A stretch of 64,000 bases of DNA, taken from contig NZ_JAKRGF010000009.1 in the NCBI RefSeq assembly GCF_022347685.1, forward strand, positions 1-64,000, written 5' to 3'. This stretch comes from Thalassobius sp. Cn5-15 (GTDB lineage: Bacteria > Pseudomonadota > Alphaproteobacteria > Rhodobacterales > Rhodobacteraceae). Positions 53,980-61,885 of the stretch are shown piece after piece. Both the position numbers and the translations under genes were made by a program. The notes below the pieces were generated by a model. It saw nothing but the letters and a program-made list of their open reading frames with translations. It made no database searches and was not told where the DNA came from. Position 1 is the stretch's first letter. Each line of letters begins with the position of its first letter.

Positions 53980-55158
53980 ATGAACAAGATAAACGCTCCT
54001 GACCGGACAAGCGAGGTCGTACCTGCGGCAACTCTTTTTGCAGAGTTGCCCGACGGGTTCCGCCTGAAACGCGGCGGCGCCCTGCATAGTGCCCGGATCG
54101 CCTATGAAACCCACGGCCGCCTTGCGGACGACGGCAGCAACGCGATCCTGGTATTCGGTGGGTTTTCCGCCAGCGCCCATATCGCATCTCATCCCGAGGA
54201 CACCTCTCCAGGATGGTGGGAGGAAATGGTGGGGCCGGGCAAGGCGGTGGATACCAACCGCTGGTTCGTGATCTGCTTCAACGCACCGGGGGGCTGTTTC
54301 GGTTCGACCGGCCCGGCCTCTGTCAATCCGCGTTCAGGGCGCAAGTACCGTTTGGATTTCCCAGAGATCAGCATCGAGGACATCGCCGAAGCGGCGCGCT
54401 GCCTTGTTCGGCAGCTTGGGGTCCGGCAGCTGAGCTGCGTGATCGGCACCTCTATGGGCGGAATGAGCGCCCTTGCGCTGCTGCACCGCTATCCCGACAT
54501 TGCCCGAACGCATATCAACATCTCGGGCGCGGCGGGGGCTGCCACCTATGCCATCGCGCTGCGGTCCCTGCAGCGTCAGGCGATCCTGAACGATCCGGCC
54601 TGGCGCCGCGGCCTGTACGAGCACGCGGCCGATGTGCACGTCGGCATGTCGCAGGCGCGGATGCTGGGTATGCTGTCTTATCGTTCGCCTGAGGAATGGC
54701 AGCAACGCTTTGCTCGGGACCGTATCGAGCCAGTCCCGGCGGCTGCCGCCAAGGACGTGGCTTTCGCGCCGGAATTCATGGTCGAAGGCTATCTGCGGTA
54801 CAAGGTGAACGGCTTTGTCGGGCACTACGATCCCAACTGCTACCTGTACCTGAGCCGGGCAATCGACAGGTTCGACCTGGCCGACGAGACGGGCGGCGAT
54901 CTGCACCGTGCGCTGTCGAAGCTTGACCTGGAACGGGCCCTGGTAATCGGCACCAAGACGGACATCCTGTTCCCGGTGTGGCAGCAGACGGCCATTGTCG
55001 ACGGCCTGAACGGCGGCAAGGTCCCGACCGAAGTCCTTCACCTTGAATCGCTGCGCGGGCATGACGCCTTTCTTGCCGATTTCGATCAGTTCGCGCCGCC
55101 TGTTGGCCGCTTTCTTGCTTCGATCTCAACCAAACGCCCGGCGGTTTCGGTGATGTGA
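53980..55158 (+). CDS. MetX-fold serine O-acyltransferase, DcsE-like
   Basis: An alpha/beta hydrolase of 392 residues. Catalytic residues are Ser158 in IGTSMGGMSALALL, Asp328 in TKTDILF and His361 in LRGHDAFLADF. The signature FNAPGGCFGSTGPAS is also seen. IALRSLQRQAI, LSYRSPEEW and DPNCYLYLSR match the serine-acyltransferase branch of the MetX family (DcsE, serine O-succinyltransferases), not the homoserine branch, which has FNEI and YLSE stretches. It should make O-acetyl-L-serine for the preceding enzyme. Confidence 0.83.
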   Translation: MNKINAPDRTSEVVPAATLFAELPDGFRLKRGGALHSARIAYETHGRLADDGSNAILVFGGFSASAHIASHPEDTSPGWWEEMVGPGKAVDTNRWFVICFNAPGGCFGSTGPASVNPRSGRKYRLDFPEISIEDIAEAARCLVRQLGVRQLSCVIGTSMGGMSALALLHRYPDIARTHINISGAAGAATYAIALRSLQRQAILNDPAWRRGLYEHAADVHVGMSQARMLGMLSYRSPEEWQQRFARDRIEPVPAAAAKDVAFAPEFMVEGYLRYKVNGFVGHYDPNCYLYLSRAIDRFDLADETGGDLHRALSKLDLERALVIGTKTDILFPVWQQTAIVDGLNGGKVPTEVLHLESLRGHDAFLADFDQFAPPVGRFLASISTKRPAVSVM

Positions 55159-55221
55159 CGCGCCGTCCCCTCGCCGTGCTGCCCACTCAATTACGACACA
55201 TAGCCTTGACAGGGATCCGAC

Positions 55222-56475
55222 ATGTTGGACCAGATTTCGAAAACCGCCCACATCAAGATTGACCGCCTCTGGAACGCCATCCACGAGCTTGCCCTTATCG
55301 GCCCAGGTGTTGCAGGCGGCTGCAACCGCCAAACGCTGACCGATGACGATGCAGAGGTCCGGCGTCTGTTCCAGAGCTGGTGCGAAGCCGAGGGTATGAG
55401 CCTGACCATCGACCAGATGGGCAACATGTTCGCCGTGCGGCCCGGCACCGATCCCGATGCCGACCCGGTGTTCATGGGCTCGCATCTGGATACCCAGCCG
55501 ACCGGCGGGCGCTATGATGGCGTGCTTGGGGTCCTTTCCGCGCTCGAAGTGGTGCGCGTGATGAACGAACAGGGCATCCAGACCCGCCACCCGGTTGGCA
55601 TCGTCAACTGGACCAACGAAGAGGGAGCCCGCTTTGTACCCTCGATGATCGGCTCGGGGGTTTTTGCCGGGGCCTATACCCTGGACTATGCCCATGATCG
55701 TCGGGACGAGCAGGGCAAGAGCTTGGGCGAGGAATTGCGCCGCATCGGTTGGATGGGCACCGAATCGGTCGGCAGCCAACCAATGCGCGCCTATCTGGAA
55801 TACCATATCGAGCAAGGCCCGATTCTGGAGGCCGAGCAGCGCAATGTCGGCGTGGTCACTGACTGTCAGGGTTTTTCCTGGCTCGAAATCACCCTGACCG
55901 GACGCGAGGCACACACCGGTTCGACCCCGATGAACATGCGCTCGAACGCGGCGCTGGCGATGGCCCAGATCATGCAGATGGTTCAGGATCTGGCGATGCA
56001 GCACCAGCCGGGCGCGGTGGGCAGCGTGGGACAGGTCAATTTCTCGCCGAACTCGCGCAACGTTCTGCCGGGCAAAGTCGTGTTCACGGTCGATGTCCGG
56101 TCTCCCGATCTGGCCAAGCTCGACATGCTGCACGCCAAGGTCGAGGCCGAGGCGACCCGGATCGCCGCCGATCTGGACGTTGGCATCAGCATCGAACCAG
56201 TGGGGCGGGTGAACCCGGTCGCCTTCGATCCCGAACTGGTGTCGATCGTGCGCCAATCCGCAAAAGGGCTGGGTGTCAGCCACATGGACCTTGTTTCGGG
56301 TGCGGGGCATGACGCCTGCTGGCTTGCACGGGTGGTGCCCAGCACGATGATCATGTGCCCCTGCGTCGGTGGCCTGTCCCATAACGAGGCCGAAGAGATT
56401 TCGGTCGAATGGGCCGAGGCGGGCGCCAACGTGCTTTTGCGGGCCACTCTGGCCGCAGCAATGACCGAAAGCTGA
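55222..56475 (+). CDS. M20 family N-carbamoyl/ureido amidohydrolase
   Basis: A 417-residue zinc (or Mn/Co) hydrolase of the allantoate amidohydrolase / N-carbamoyl-L-amino-acid hydrolase group. Metal ligands lie in GSHLDTQPTGGRYDG near residue 87, WTNEEGARF near 133 and EYHIEQGPIL near 195. Family members split ureido groups to CO2, ammonia and an amine. Acting on O-ureido-L-serine it would give O-amino-L-serine, an aminooxy amino acid (inference). It has no counterpart in the D-cycloserine cluster, where DcsG performs ring closure. Confidence 0.85.
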   Translation: MLDQISKTAHIKIDRLWNAIHELALIGPGVAGGCNRQTLTDDDAEVRRLFQSWCEAEGMSLTIDQMGNMFAVRPGTDPDADPVFMGSHLDTQPTGGRYDGVLGVLSALEVVRVMNEQGIQTRHPVGIVNWTNEEGARFVPSMIGSGVFAGAYTLDYAHDRRDEQGKSLGEELRRIGWMGTESVGSQPMRAYLEYHIEQGPILEAEQRNVGVVTDCQGFSWLEITLTGREAHTGSTPMNMRSNAALAMAQIMQMVQDLAMQHQPGAVGSVGQVNFSPNSRNVLPGKVVFTVDVRSPDLAKLDMLHAKVEAEATRIAADLDVGISIEPVGRVNPVAFDPELVSIVRQSAKGLGVSHMDLVSGAGHDACWLARVVPSTMIMCPCVGGLSHNEAEEISVEWAEAGANVLLRATLAAAMTES

Positions 56476-56552
56476 GCCCCGGAACGGGGCGCCCAGCCCC
56501 GCGCCTTTTCACGAATACGACCGATCAATTCCCTCCGAACCGGAGCCATACC

Positions 56553-57548
56553 ATGAATGCCATCACCAGACTGACGCCGCATATGCAGGCCTATTCCGAC
56601 GAATTCGCCGACAACGGAAATATCAACTGGCTGCCCTATCTGATGTATTTCCACCCGTTCGGCTTTTCCTCGCCGGTGGTCAATACCGATGCCAGCGGGT
56701 TCCGCTACACCGAGGCCCGCAACCGGTCCTATTCGGTAGCCGACCTCAAGGGCGAAAGCCGCGTGCGCGTCCTCGCGGGTAGCTCGACGGTCTTTGGCAT
56801 CGGGGCCAGCACAGACGGCCACACCCTGTCCGCGCGCATGACAGAAAACGACCCGGGCGGAAGCCCCTGGGTCAATTTCGGCGGGCGCAGCTTCAATTCC
56901 ACGCAGGAAATGATCCTGTTCTCGCTGCACCACTCCAAACTGCCAATGGTCGACGAGATCGTGCTGTTTTCGGGGTTCAACGACCTTGGCCTTGCGCGCC
57001 AGCCCAAACGGTATCGCGGCGAACATGGCGCGTTCTTCATGTATCCCGATTTCTTCAATGCCATGGCGCAAAAGAAACCCTCGCGCTTTTCGCGTTGGTT
57101 CGGCACAGACACGGCGGACGCGCCCGAAGCACCGCCCTCGCTGGATGAACAGATCGACTATGCCGCAGGCCTAATGCTACGGAATCTGACGAGCTGGAAA
57201 ATGTTCGCCGACGGGCTGGGCGCGAAGCTTGTCTTCATGCTGCAGCCGCTGTCGAACTGGGTCCGTCAGACCGGTTCCCCCGAAGAGGAAATCCTGTTTT
57301 CTGAACTGGAGCGGCGCGGCCGCTTTGCCGAAACCTATGGCGACATTCTCGAAGCCCACGCGGCGCAAAGCTATTCAAACCGGCTTGCCGAGGGCGCCGA
57401 AGCTTTGGGCGTGAAATTTGTCGATCTTGCCCCGCTTATTGCCCGTCAGGCGCGCCCCGAGCAATGGATCTTTGTCGACCGCATTCACTTTACCGACGAC
57501 GGGCACGATTTTGTTTCGAAGATCGTTCTCGACGCAATTTCCACCTGA
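56553..57548 (+). CDS. SGNH-fold hydrolase/esterase
   Basis: A 331-residue cytoplasmic SGNH protein. GSSTVFGIGAS near residue 76 holds the nucleophile Ser, NFGGRSFNS near 108 the Gly block, FSGFNDLGLA near 138 the Asn, and DRIHFTDDGHD near 315 the Asp-x2-His pair. No signal peptide is seen. SGNH genes are frequently found beside carbamoyltransferase genes of the NodU/CmcH family, as here two genes downstream, though their reaction is unclear. It may act as an acyltransferase or esterase on the product. Confidence 0.8.
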   Translation: MNAITRLTPHMQAYSDEFADNGNINWLPYLMYFHPFGFSSPVVNTDASGFRYTEARNRSYSVADLKGESRVRVLAGSSTVFGIGASTDGHTLSARMTENDPGGSPWVNFGGRSFNSTQEMILFSLHHSKLPMVDEIVLFSGFNDLGLARQPKRYRGEHGAFFMYPDFFNAMAQKKPSRFSRWFGTDTADAPEAPPSLDEQIDYAAGLMLRNLTSWKMFADGLGAKLVFMLQPLSNWVRQTGSPEEEILFSELERRGRFAETYGDILEAHAAQSYSNRLAEGAEALGVKFVDLAPLIARQARPEQWIFVDRIHFTDDGHDFVSKIVLDAIST

Positions 57549-57565
57549 AAGAAAGGAACAATACC

Positions 57566-57652
57566 ATGACCCTGTTCAAGAAAATCCTTGGCCTTTTCCG
57601 CCGCAAGAAGGCCACCCAAAAGAACGACTCGTCCATCTATCCGATGTTCTGA
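57566..57652 (+). CDS. 28-residue conserved-looking peptide, SxtK/DUF5989-like in miniature
   Basis: A short frame with its own ribosome-binding site (AAAGGAAC) before ATG at 57566. It begins MTLFKKILGLFRRKK and ends NDSSIYPMF. Small DUF5989 proteins next to carbamoyltransferase genes share a basic FLRxRKK patch and an APFIYTLF-like end, but hold a membrane helix between them. Here the helix is missing. It could be a degenerate DUF5989 partner, a membrane-bound scaffold, or a peptide substrate for the adjacent diiron enzyme; none of these is shown. Confidence 0.55.
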   Translation: MTLFKKILGLFRRKKATQKNDSSIYPMF

Positions 57653-57696
57653 GCGACCCATCCGGGCACCCGTTCAACGGCACACAGGAGGCGCAT

Positions 57697-59823
57697 ATGT
57701 GGCGCGAATTGTTTTCGTACTCGATAAATCCAGAGGTCTTTTTGGATGTCGGGAACCTCTGGTCCCTGGTCCACACGGATCAGGACCGTGGACTAGAGGT
57801 CGCCGCATTGCGCCAGGAGTCCACCGCGCGTTGGTCGGACCTTGCCACGCGGCTAAGCGCAGGGCAGCGTCGCAAGGCCGCACGCTTCGTTCTTGAGCAA
57901 AGCGCGCCTGTGGCGGCAACGCTTGGAGCGACACTGCACAGTCTCAGTGCGCCGGGGGTCTTCGAGCTGCCCGAACAATTGAGCGCCATGGCGCTGTTGG
58001 CCGATGATGTCGGGGCGGGGGCCGCCAACTGCGCGCGTGCGGATGCCTTTCGCGCCATCGCCCGGCGGCACGGGATCGACGCGGCGGCGGCCCCGCCCCA
58101 CGAACTGGCACAGGACAGGCGGATCAACGACAGCCTGTTCCGTTTGCCCGGTGCGATCCTTGCCTTGTCCCGGCGCAGTGACGCCTTTGGGGCTGTGCTG
58201 ATCGGGGCGGATCTGGCGCAGCGTGAATTGGGATGCCTGCCGTCCTGGTCTTTTGCCGCCGAGGTGCTGGGCGCGCCCGAATGGGAACGGCTGGACATGG
58301 CGATTCCGCAAACCGCCGACAGCCTGCCTGCGGGTGAAACGCCACTTGGACTCGCACGGGCGCTTGCAGATGCACTGGCCGACACACCGGACCAGCAGGC
58401 GCAATGCGCGACGGGAATTGCCCTATATCTAGCGCTGATTGACGAATGGGATCGGACCCTGTTCGACCTGACCCTTGCGCATCTTGACCCGCGCCTGTCG
58501 ATGGCGCTGCTCCTGCAGGCCAAGGCCCGAGAAGCGAGCGTCTACCACGAGAATTTCAAACTCGAAGGGGAGTCACTGCGTGACTGGCTGTCAAAAGCGC
58601 GCAAGGACCCTCTGCCGCTTCTCGAAGTGCTGGGCCGAAGCCGCATCATCCGCAAAGGCGACCCGGACAAATCGCGATTTGCGACGCAGATGCTGGACTA
58701 TGGCGGCCCGATGTTTCGCGTGTTCAACGACGGTGAGATCGCGATCATCCGCGACTGGATCACCGATCTGGGACAAGACGACAGTTGGCCTCATCCCGAC
58801 AGCCGCGGCGCGGTGCTCGCCCGTCTGGCTGCAACATTCGTCGCGCCGCGCTCCGAGATCGGGCAGGGGGACGCAACGCTTGGTGTCACGCCGACCGGCA
58901 TTCGCCAGGCCTATTTCACGCTTCAAGGCCGGGCACTGGCGCCCGCGACCCGTGCATTCGCAGCGGAATACTGCGAATTCTGGCTTGCGAAGGCCCGAAA
59001 ATGCATCGACGCGACCTGCCGTTCTTTGCCGGTGGACTGGCAGCCGGGGCTGTTGCGCGAATGGTTGCTGGACACGCACGACCACCACGCCGCGCGGTTC
59101 GAACAAAGCGCCGAAACCGAAATTCCGAGCCGCGAGGCGGTCATCGAACAATCCGTGCAACTGGCGCCGCTCACGCTGATCGACGGGGCTTGGTTGCAGG
59201 GCTTCACCGACATCGCACTGGCCTCTAGCCGCGTCGGGGCTCCGCTGTTCAAAACCTATTGGGATGAACTGGGCAACGGCGCGTGGGACATGAACCACCC
59301 AAAGGTTTACCGCGGTGTTCTGTCCGCGATGGGCAAGGAGCTACCCCCAACTGGCAGCCTCGAATTCGCCCACCACCCCGACCTCAGAGACGACAGTTTC
59401 CAGCTGCCGGTCTATTGGCTGGCAATCGGAAAATTCCCGTCGAGTTACCGAGCCGAAATCCTTGGGCTCAACCTCGCGATGGAACTGTCGGGCGTCGGCG
59501 GAACCTACCGGAACGCGCACCGTTTCCTGCAGCACTACAACCTTCCGACGATCTTCGTCGATCTGCACAATACCATCGACAATGTGTCGGACGGTCACGC
59601 GGCCTGGGCTGCGGATGCGATCGATCTGTTCATCTCGGCCATCGAGGATCCGGACGAAGTGCGAAAGACCTGGTCGCGGGTGCGCGCCGGATTTGAATCG
59701 CTCGACCCGGTCGCAAGGATTTGCGGCAACCTCGATTTTTTCACCACCCGCAGCAAGGCACCGGGCAAGCCGGTTTCAGCCGCTGATGCCCTTCACCACG
59801 TGCCCCCAAGAATGAACGCCTGA
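57697..59823 (+). CDS. Large heme-oxygenase-like diiron oxidase (HDO family)
   Basis: A 708-residue protein from ATG at 57697, chosen by AGGAGG (57686-57691). The C-terminal third (about 490-660) belongs to the iron-containing redox enzyme family (PF14518-like). Candidate ligands are Glu524 and His534 (DELGNG...MNHPKVY, spaced ten apart as in SznF), Glu587 or Glu596, then His624, Asp628 and His634 (DLHNTIDNVSDGHAAWA). The N-terminal about 450 residues are mostly helical with no recognised domain. HDO enzymes perform N-oxygenation, C-C cleavage or desaturation. It probably oxidises a nitrogen- or carbon-centre of the pathway intermediate (inference). Confidence 0.78.
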   Translation: MWRELFSYSINPEVFLDVGNLWSLVHTDQDRGLEVAALRQESTARWSDLATRLSAGQRRKAARFVLEQSAPVAATLGATLHSLSAPGVFELPEQLSAMALLADDVGAGAANCARADAFRAIARRHGIDAAAAPPHELAQDRRINDSLFRLPGAILALSRRSDAFGAVLIGADLAQRELGCLPSWSFAAEVLGAPEWERLDMAIPQTADSLPAGETPLGLARALADALADTPDQQAQCATGIALYLALIDEWDRTLFDLTLAHLDPRLSMALLLQAKAREASVYHENFKLEGESLRDWLSKARKDPLPLLEVLGRSRIIRKGDPDKSRFATQMLDYGGPMFRVFNDGEIAIIRDWITDLGQDDSWPHPDSRGAVLARLAATFVAPRSEIGQGDATLGVTPTGIRQAYFTLQGRALAPATRAFAAEYCEFWLAKARKCIDATCRSLPVDWQPGLLREWLLDTHDHHAARFEQSAETEIPSREAVIEQSVQLAPLTLIDGAWLQGFTDIALASSRVGAPLFKTYWDELGNGAWDMNHPKVYRGVLSAMGKELPPTGSLEFAHHPDLRDDSFQLPVYWLAIGKFPSSYRAEILGLNLAMELSGVGGTYRNAHRFLQHYNLPTIFVDLHNTIDNVSDGHAAWAADAIDLFISAIEDPDEVRKTWSRVRAGFESLDPVARICGNLDFFTTRSKAPGKPVSAADALHHVPPRMNA

Positions 59824-59826
59824 CCC

Positions 59827-61653
59827 ATGACCCAATACCACCTTGGAATATCCGCCTTTTATCACGATGCGGCCGCCGCTATCGTCAATAAACACGGCAT
59901 CGTTGCCGCCGCGCAGCAGGAACGGTTCAGCCGCCGCCGCCACGACGCCGCCTTTCCGGCGGACGCCATCGCCTATTGTCTGGATACCTCGGGGCTCGAG
60001 CTGAGCGATTTGGCCAGCGTCACCTACTACGAGGATTCAGGGGCCAAGTTCCGGCGCACTCTTGGCAGTTTTGCCTGTGCCGGACCGAAAGGGGCTGACA
60101 CGTTTTCCGACATCTTGCCCGGCTGGCTGGGGCAACGACGCCGCATGGACCGGGTCGTCGCGCAGGAACTCAGGGCGATGCAGCGCGGTACGCCGCCCGA
60201 CATCAAGGTGACGGATCACCACCGGTCACATGCCGCGTCCGCCTTCCTTCCGTCGCCTTTCGAGAGCGCGGCAATCCTGTGTATCGACGGGGTCGGGGAA
60301 TGGCACACAACCACCATCTGGCACGGTCAGGGGCCGGAACTGCGCCTGGTGAATTCGGTGTCCTATCCGCATTCCCTTGGCCTGTTGTACTCGGCATTTA
60401 CCTATTACTGCGGGTTCAAGGTCGATTCCGGTGAGTACAAGCTCATGGGGCTGGCACCATATGGGGTGCCGCGCTATGCCCGGAAAATCCTCGATCACGT
60501 GGTGTCGCTGAAAGAGGATGGCTCGTTCACGCTCAACCTTGACTATTTCACCTTCCTGGAAGGCAAGACCATGGTCGGGCAGGCGCTCGAAGAGCTGTTC
60601 GGTCAGCCGATCCGCGAGCCCGAAGCAGAGATGACCCAGTTCCACTGCGATATGGCGGCCTCGATCCAGAGCGTCACGAACGACGCTGTGCTGGGGCTGG
60701 CCAGAGCTGCCGCGCGGATGACCGGAGAGCGCAACCTTTGCATTGCCGGGGGCGTAGGTCTGAACTGCGTCGCCAATGGCAAATTGATTGAGGCTGAAAT
60801 TTTCGACCGGGTCTGGATTCAGCCCGCCGCGGGGGATGCGGGATGCGCATTGGGCGCGGCTCTGGACGCGCAGGTCGCGGCGGCCGCCAGCCGGCCGGTT
60901 CCAACCTCGGACAATGGCGATGCGATGGCGGGGGCCTATCTGGGCCCGGATTTCAGCGATGCGCAGATCCGGGCATTCCTGACCGAAAACGGCTATCCTT
61001 TCGAAGAGCTGGGCGAACCTGCGCTGTATGACCAGGTCGCCGCTCAGCTTGAGGCCGGTGAGGTCGTCGGCTGGTTTCAGGGTCGCATGGAATTCGGCCC
61101 TCGTGCGTTGGGCGCCCGTTCGATAATCGGCGATCCGCGTAATACCGACATGCAGAAGACTATGAACCTGCGGATCAAATACCGCGAGTCCTTCCGCCCG
61201 TTTGCACCGTCAGTGCTACGCGATCACGCAGACGCGTGTTTTGATCTGAAGGACGAAAGCCCGTACATGCTGCTCGTGGCACCAGTGACCGCCGGGCGGC
61301 GCCACCCGATTTCTCAGGGTGGGCTCGGCTCGATCAACGAGGTCCGCTCGGATCTGCCTGCAATCACCCATCTGGATTACTCCGCCCGCGTTCAGACGGT
61401 CAGCCCGGATACCAACCCGCGCTATGCCGCGCTGCTCAGTGCGTTCCACGCAAGGACCGGCTGCCCGGCGGTGGTCAATACGTCCTTCAACGTGCGCGGC
61501 GAACCGATCGTCTGCACCCCGACCGATGCCTATCGCTGTTTCATGCGGACAGAGATGGACACGCTCGTCCTGGGCACCTGCGTCCTGAAGAAAGCCGACC
61601 AGCCGAAAAACCTCTCCGATGACAACTGGCGAGAGGAAATCCCTCTCGATTGA
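59827..61653 (+). CDS. NodU/CmcH family O-carbamoyltransferase
   Basis: A 608-residue enzyme transferring carbamoyl from carbamoyl phosphate via carbamoyl-adenylate. The N-terminal Kae1-like domain has LGISAFYHDAAAAIV and the metal motif DHHRSHAASAF (about residue 134-144). GGVGLNCVANGK near 305 is the nucleotide region. The C-terminal YrdC-like domain carries GRMEFGPRALGARSI near 420 and NTSFNVRGEPIV near 550. It starts three bases after the previous stop. Its acceptor is presumably a hydroxyl or N-hydroxyl of the product. Confidence 0.92.
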   Translation: MTQYHLGISAFYHDAAAAIVNKHGIVAAAQQERFSRRRHDAAFPADAIAYCLDTSGLELSDLASVTYYEDSGAKFRRTLGSFACAGPKGADTFSDILPGWLGQRRRMDRVVAQELRAMQRGTPPDIKVTDHHRSHAASAFLPSPFESAAILCIDGVGEWHTTTIWHGQGPELRLVNSVSYPHSLGLLYSAFTYYCGFKVDSGEYKLMGLAPYGVPRYARKILDHVVSLKEDGSFTLNLDYFTFLEGKTMVGQALEELFGQPIREPEAEMTQFHCDMAASIQSVTNDAVLGLARAAARMTGERNLCIAGGVGLNCVANGKLIEAEIFDRVWIQPAAGDAGCALGAALDAQVAAAASRPVPTSDNGDAMAGAYLGPDFSDAQIRAFLTENGYPFEELGEPALYDQVAAQLEAGEVVGWFQGRMEFGPRALGARSIIGDPRNTDMQKTMNLRIKYRESFRPFAPSVLRDHADACFDLKDESPYMLLVAPVTAGRRHPISQGGLGSINEVRSDLPAITHLDYSARVQTVSPDTNPRYAALLSAFHARTGCPAVVNTSFNVRGEPIVCTPTDAYRCFMRTEMDTLVLGTCVLKKADQPKNLSDDNWREEIPLD

Positions 61654-61684
61654 TACCCAGAATATTCCCGAAAGGAACCTTCCC

Positions 61685-61885
61685 GTGAAACTGCTCGCTC
61701 TTCTTTTGTACATGGTTTTTTTTCTGCCGGTCTGGGCGTTTGTCCGCCTGACCGGAGCAACCCGGTTCGGTCGCCGTTTCCACCAGCGCGACAGCGCCTG
61801 GGATGTTCCCGTCGCCGCACCGCGACACGCTCAGGCCCAACCCGCAAAGGATGCGCAACTGGCGGCACGGGCGAACAGAGGATGA
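61685..61885 (+). CDS. Small membrane protein partner of carbamoyltransferase
   Basis: A 66-residue protein starting with GTG at 61685 behind AAAGGAACC. One membrane helix (KLLALLLYMVFFLPVWAFV), then a basic patch with RLTGATRFGRRF and a soluble tail. Small one-helix proteins of this shape often follow carbamoyltransferase genes. Its stop overlaps the aminotransferase start (ATGA). It may tether the enzyme to the membrane (inference). Confidence 0.65.
   Translation: MKLLALLLYMVFFLPVWAFVRLTGATRFGRRFHQRDSAWDVPVAAPRHAQAQPAKDAQLAARANRG

Noticed and set aside
52981-55158. An ordinary cysteine synthase plus homoserine acetyltransferase pair for sulfur metabolism
   Set aside because: The acyltransferase has serine-branch motifs, the pair is inside an operon with DcsA- and DcsB-like genes, and no sulfur assimilation gene is near.
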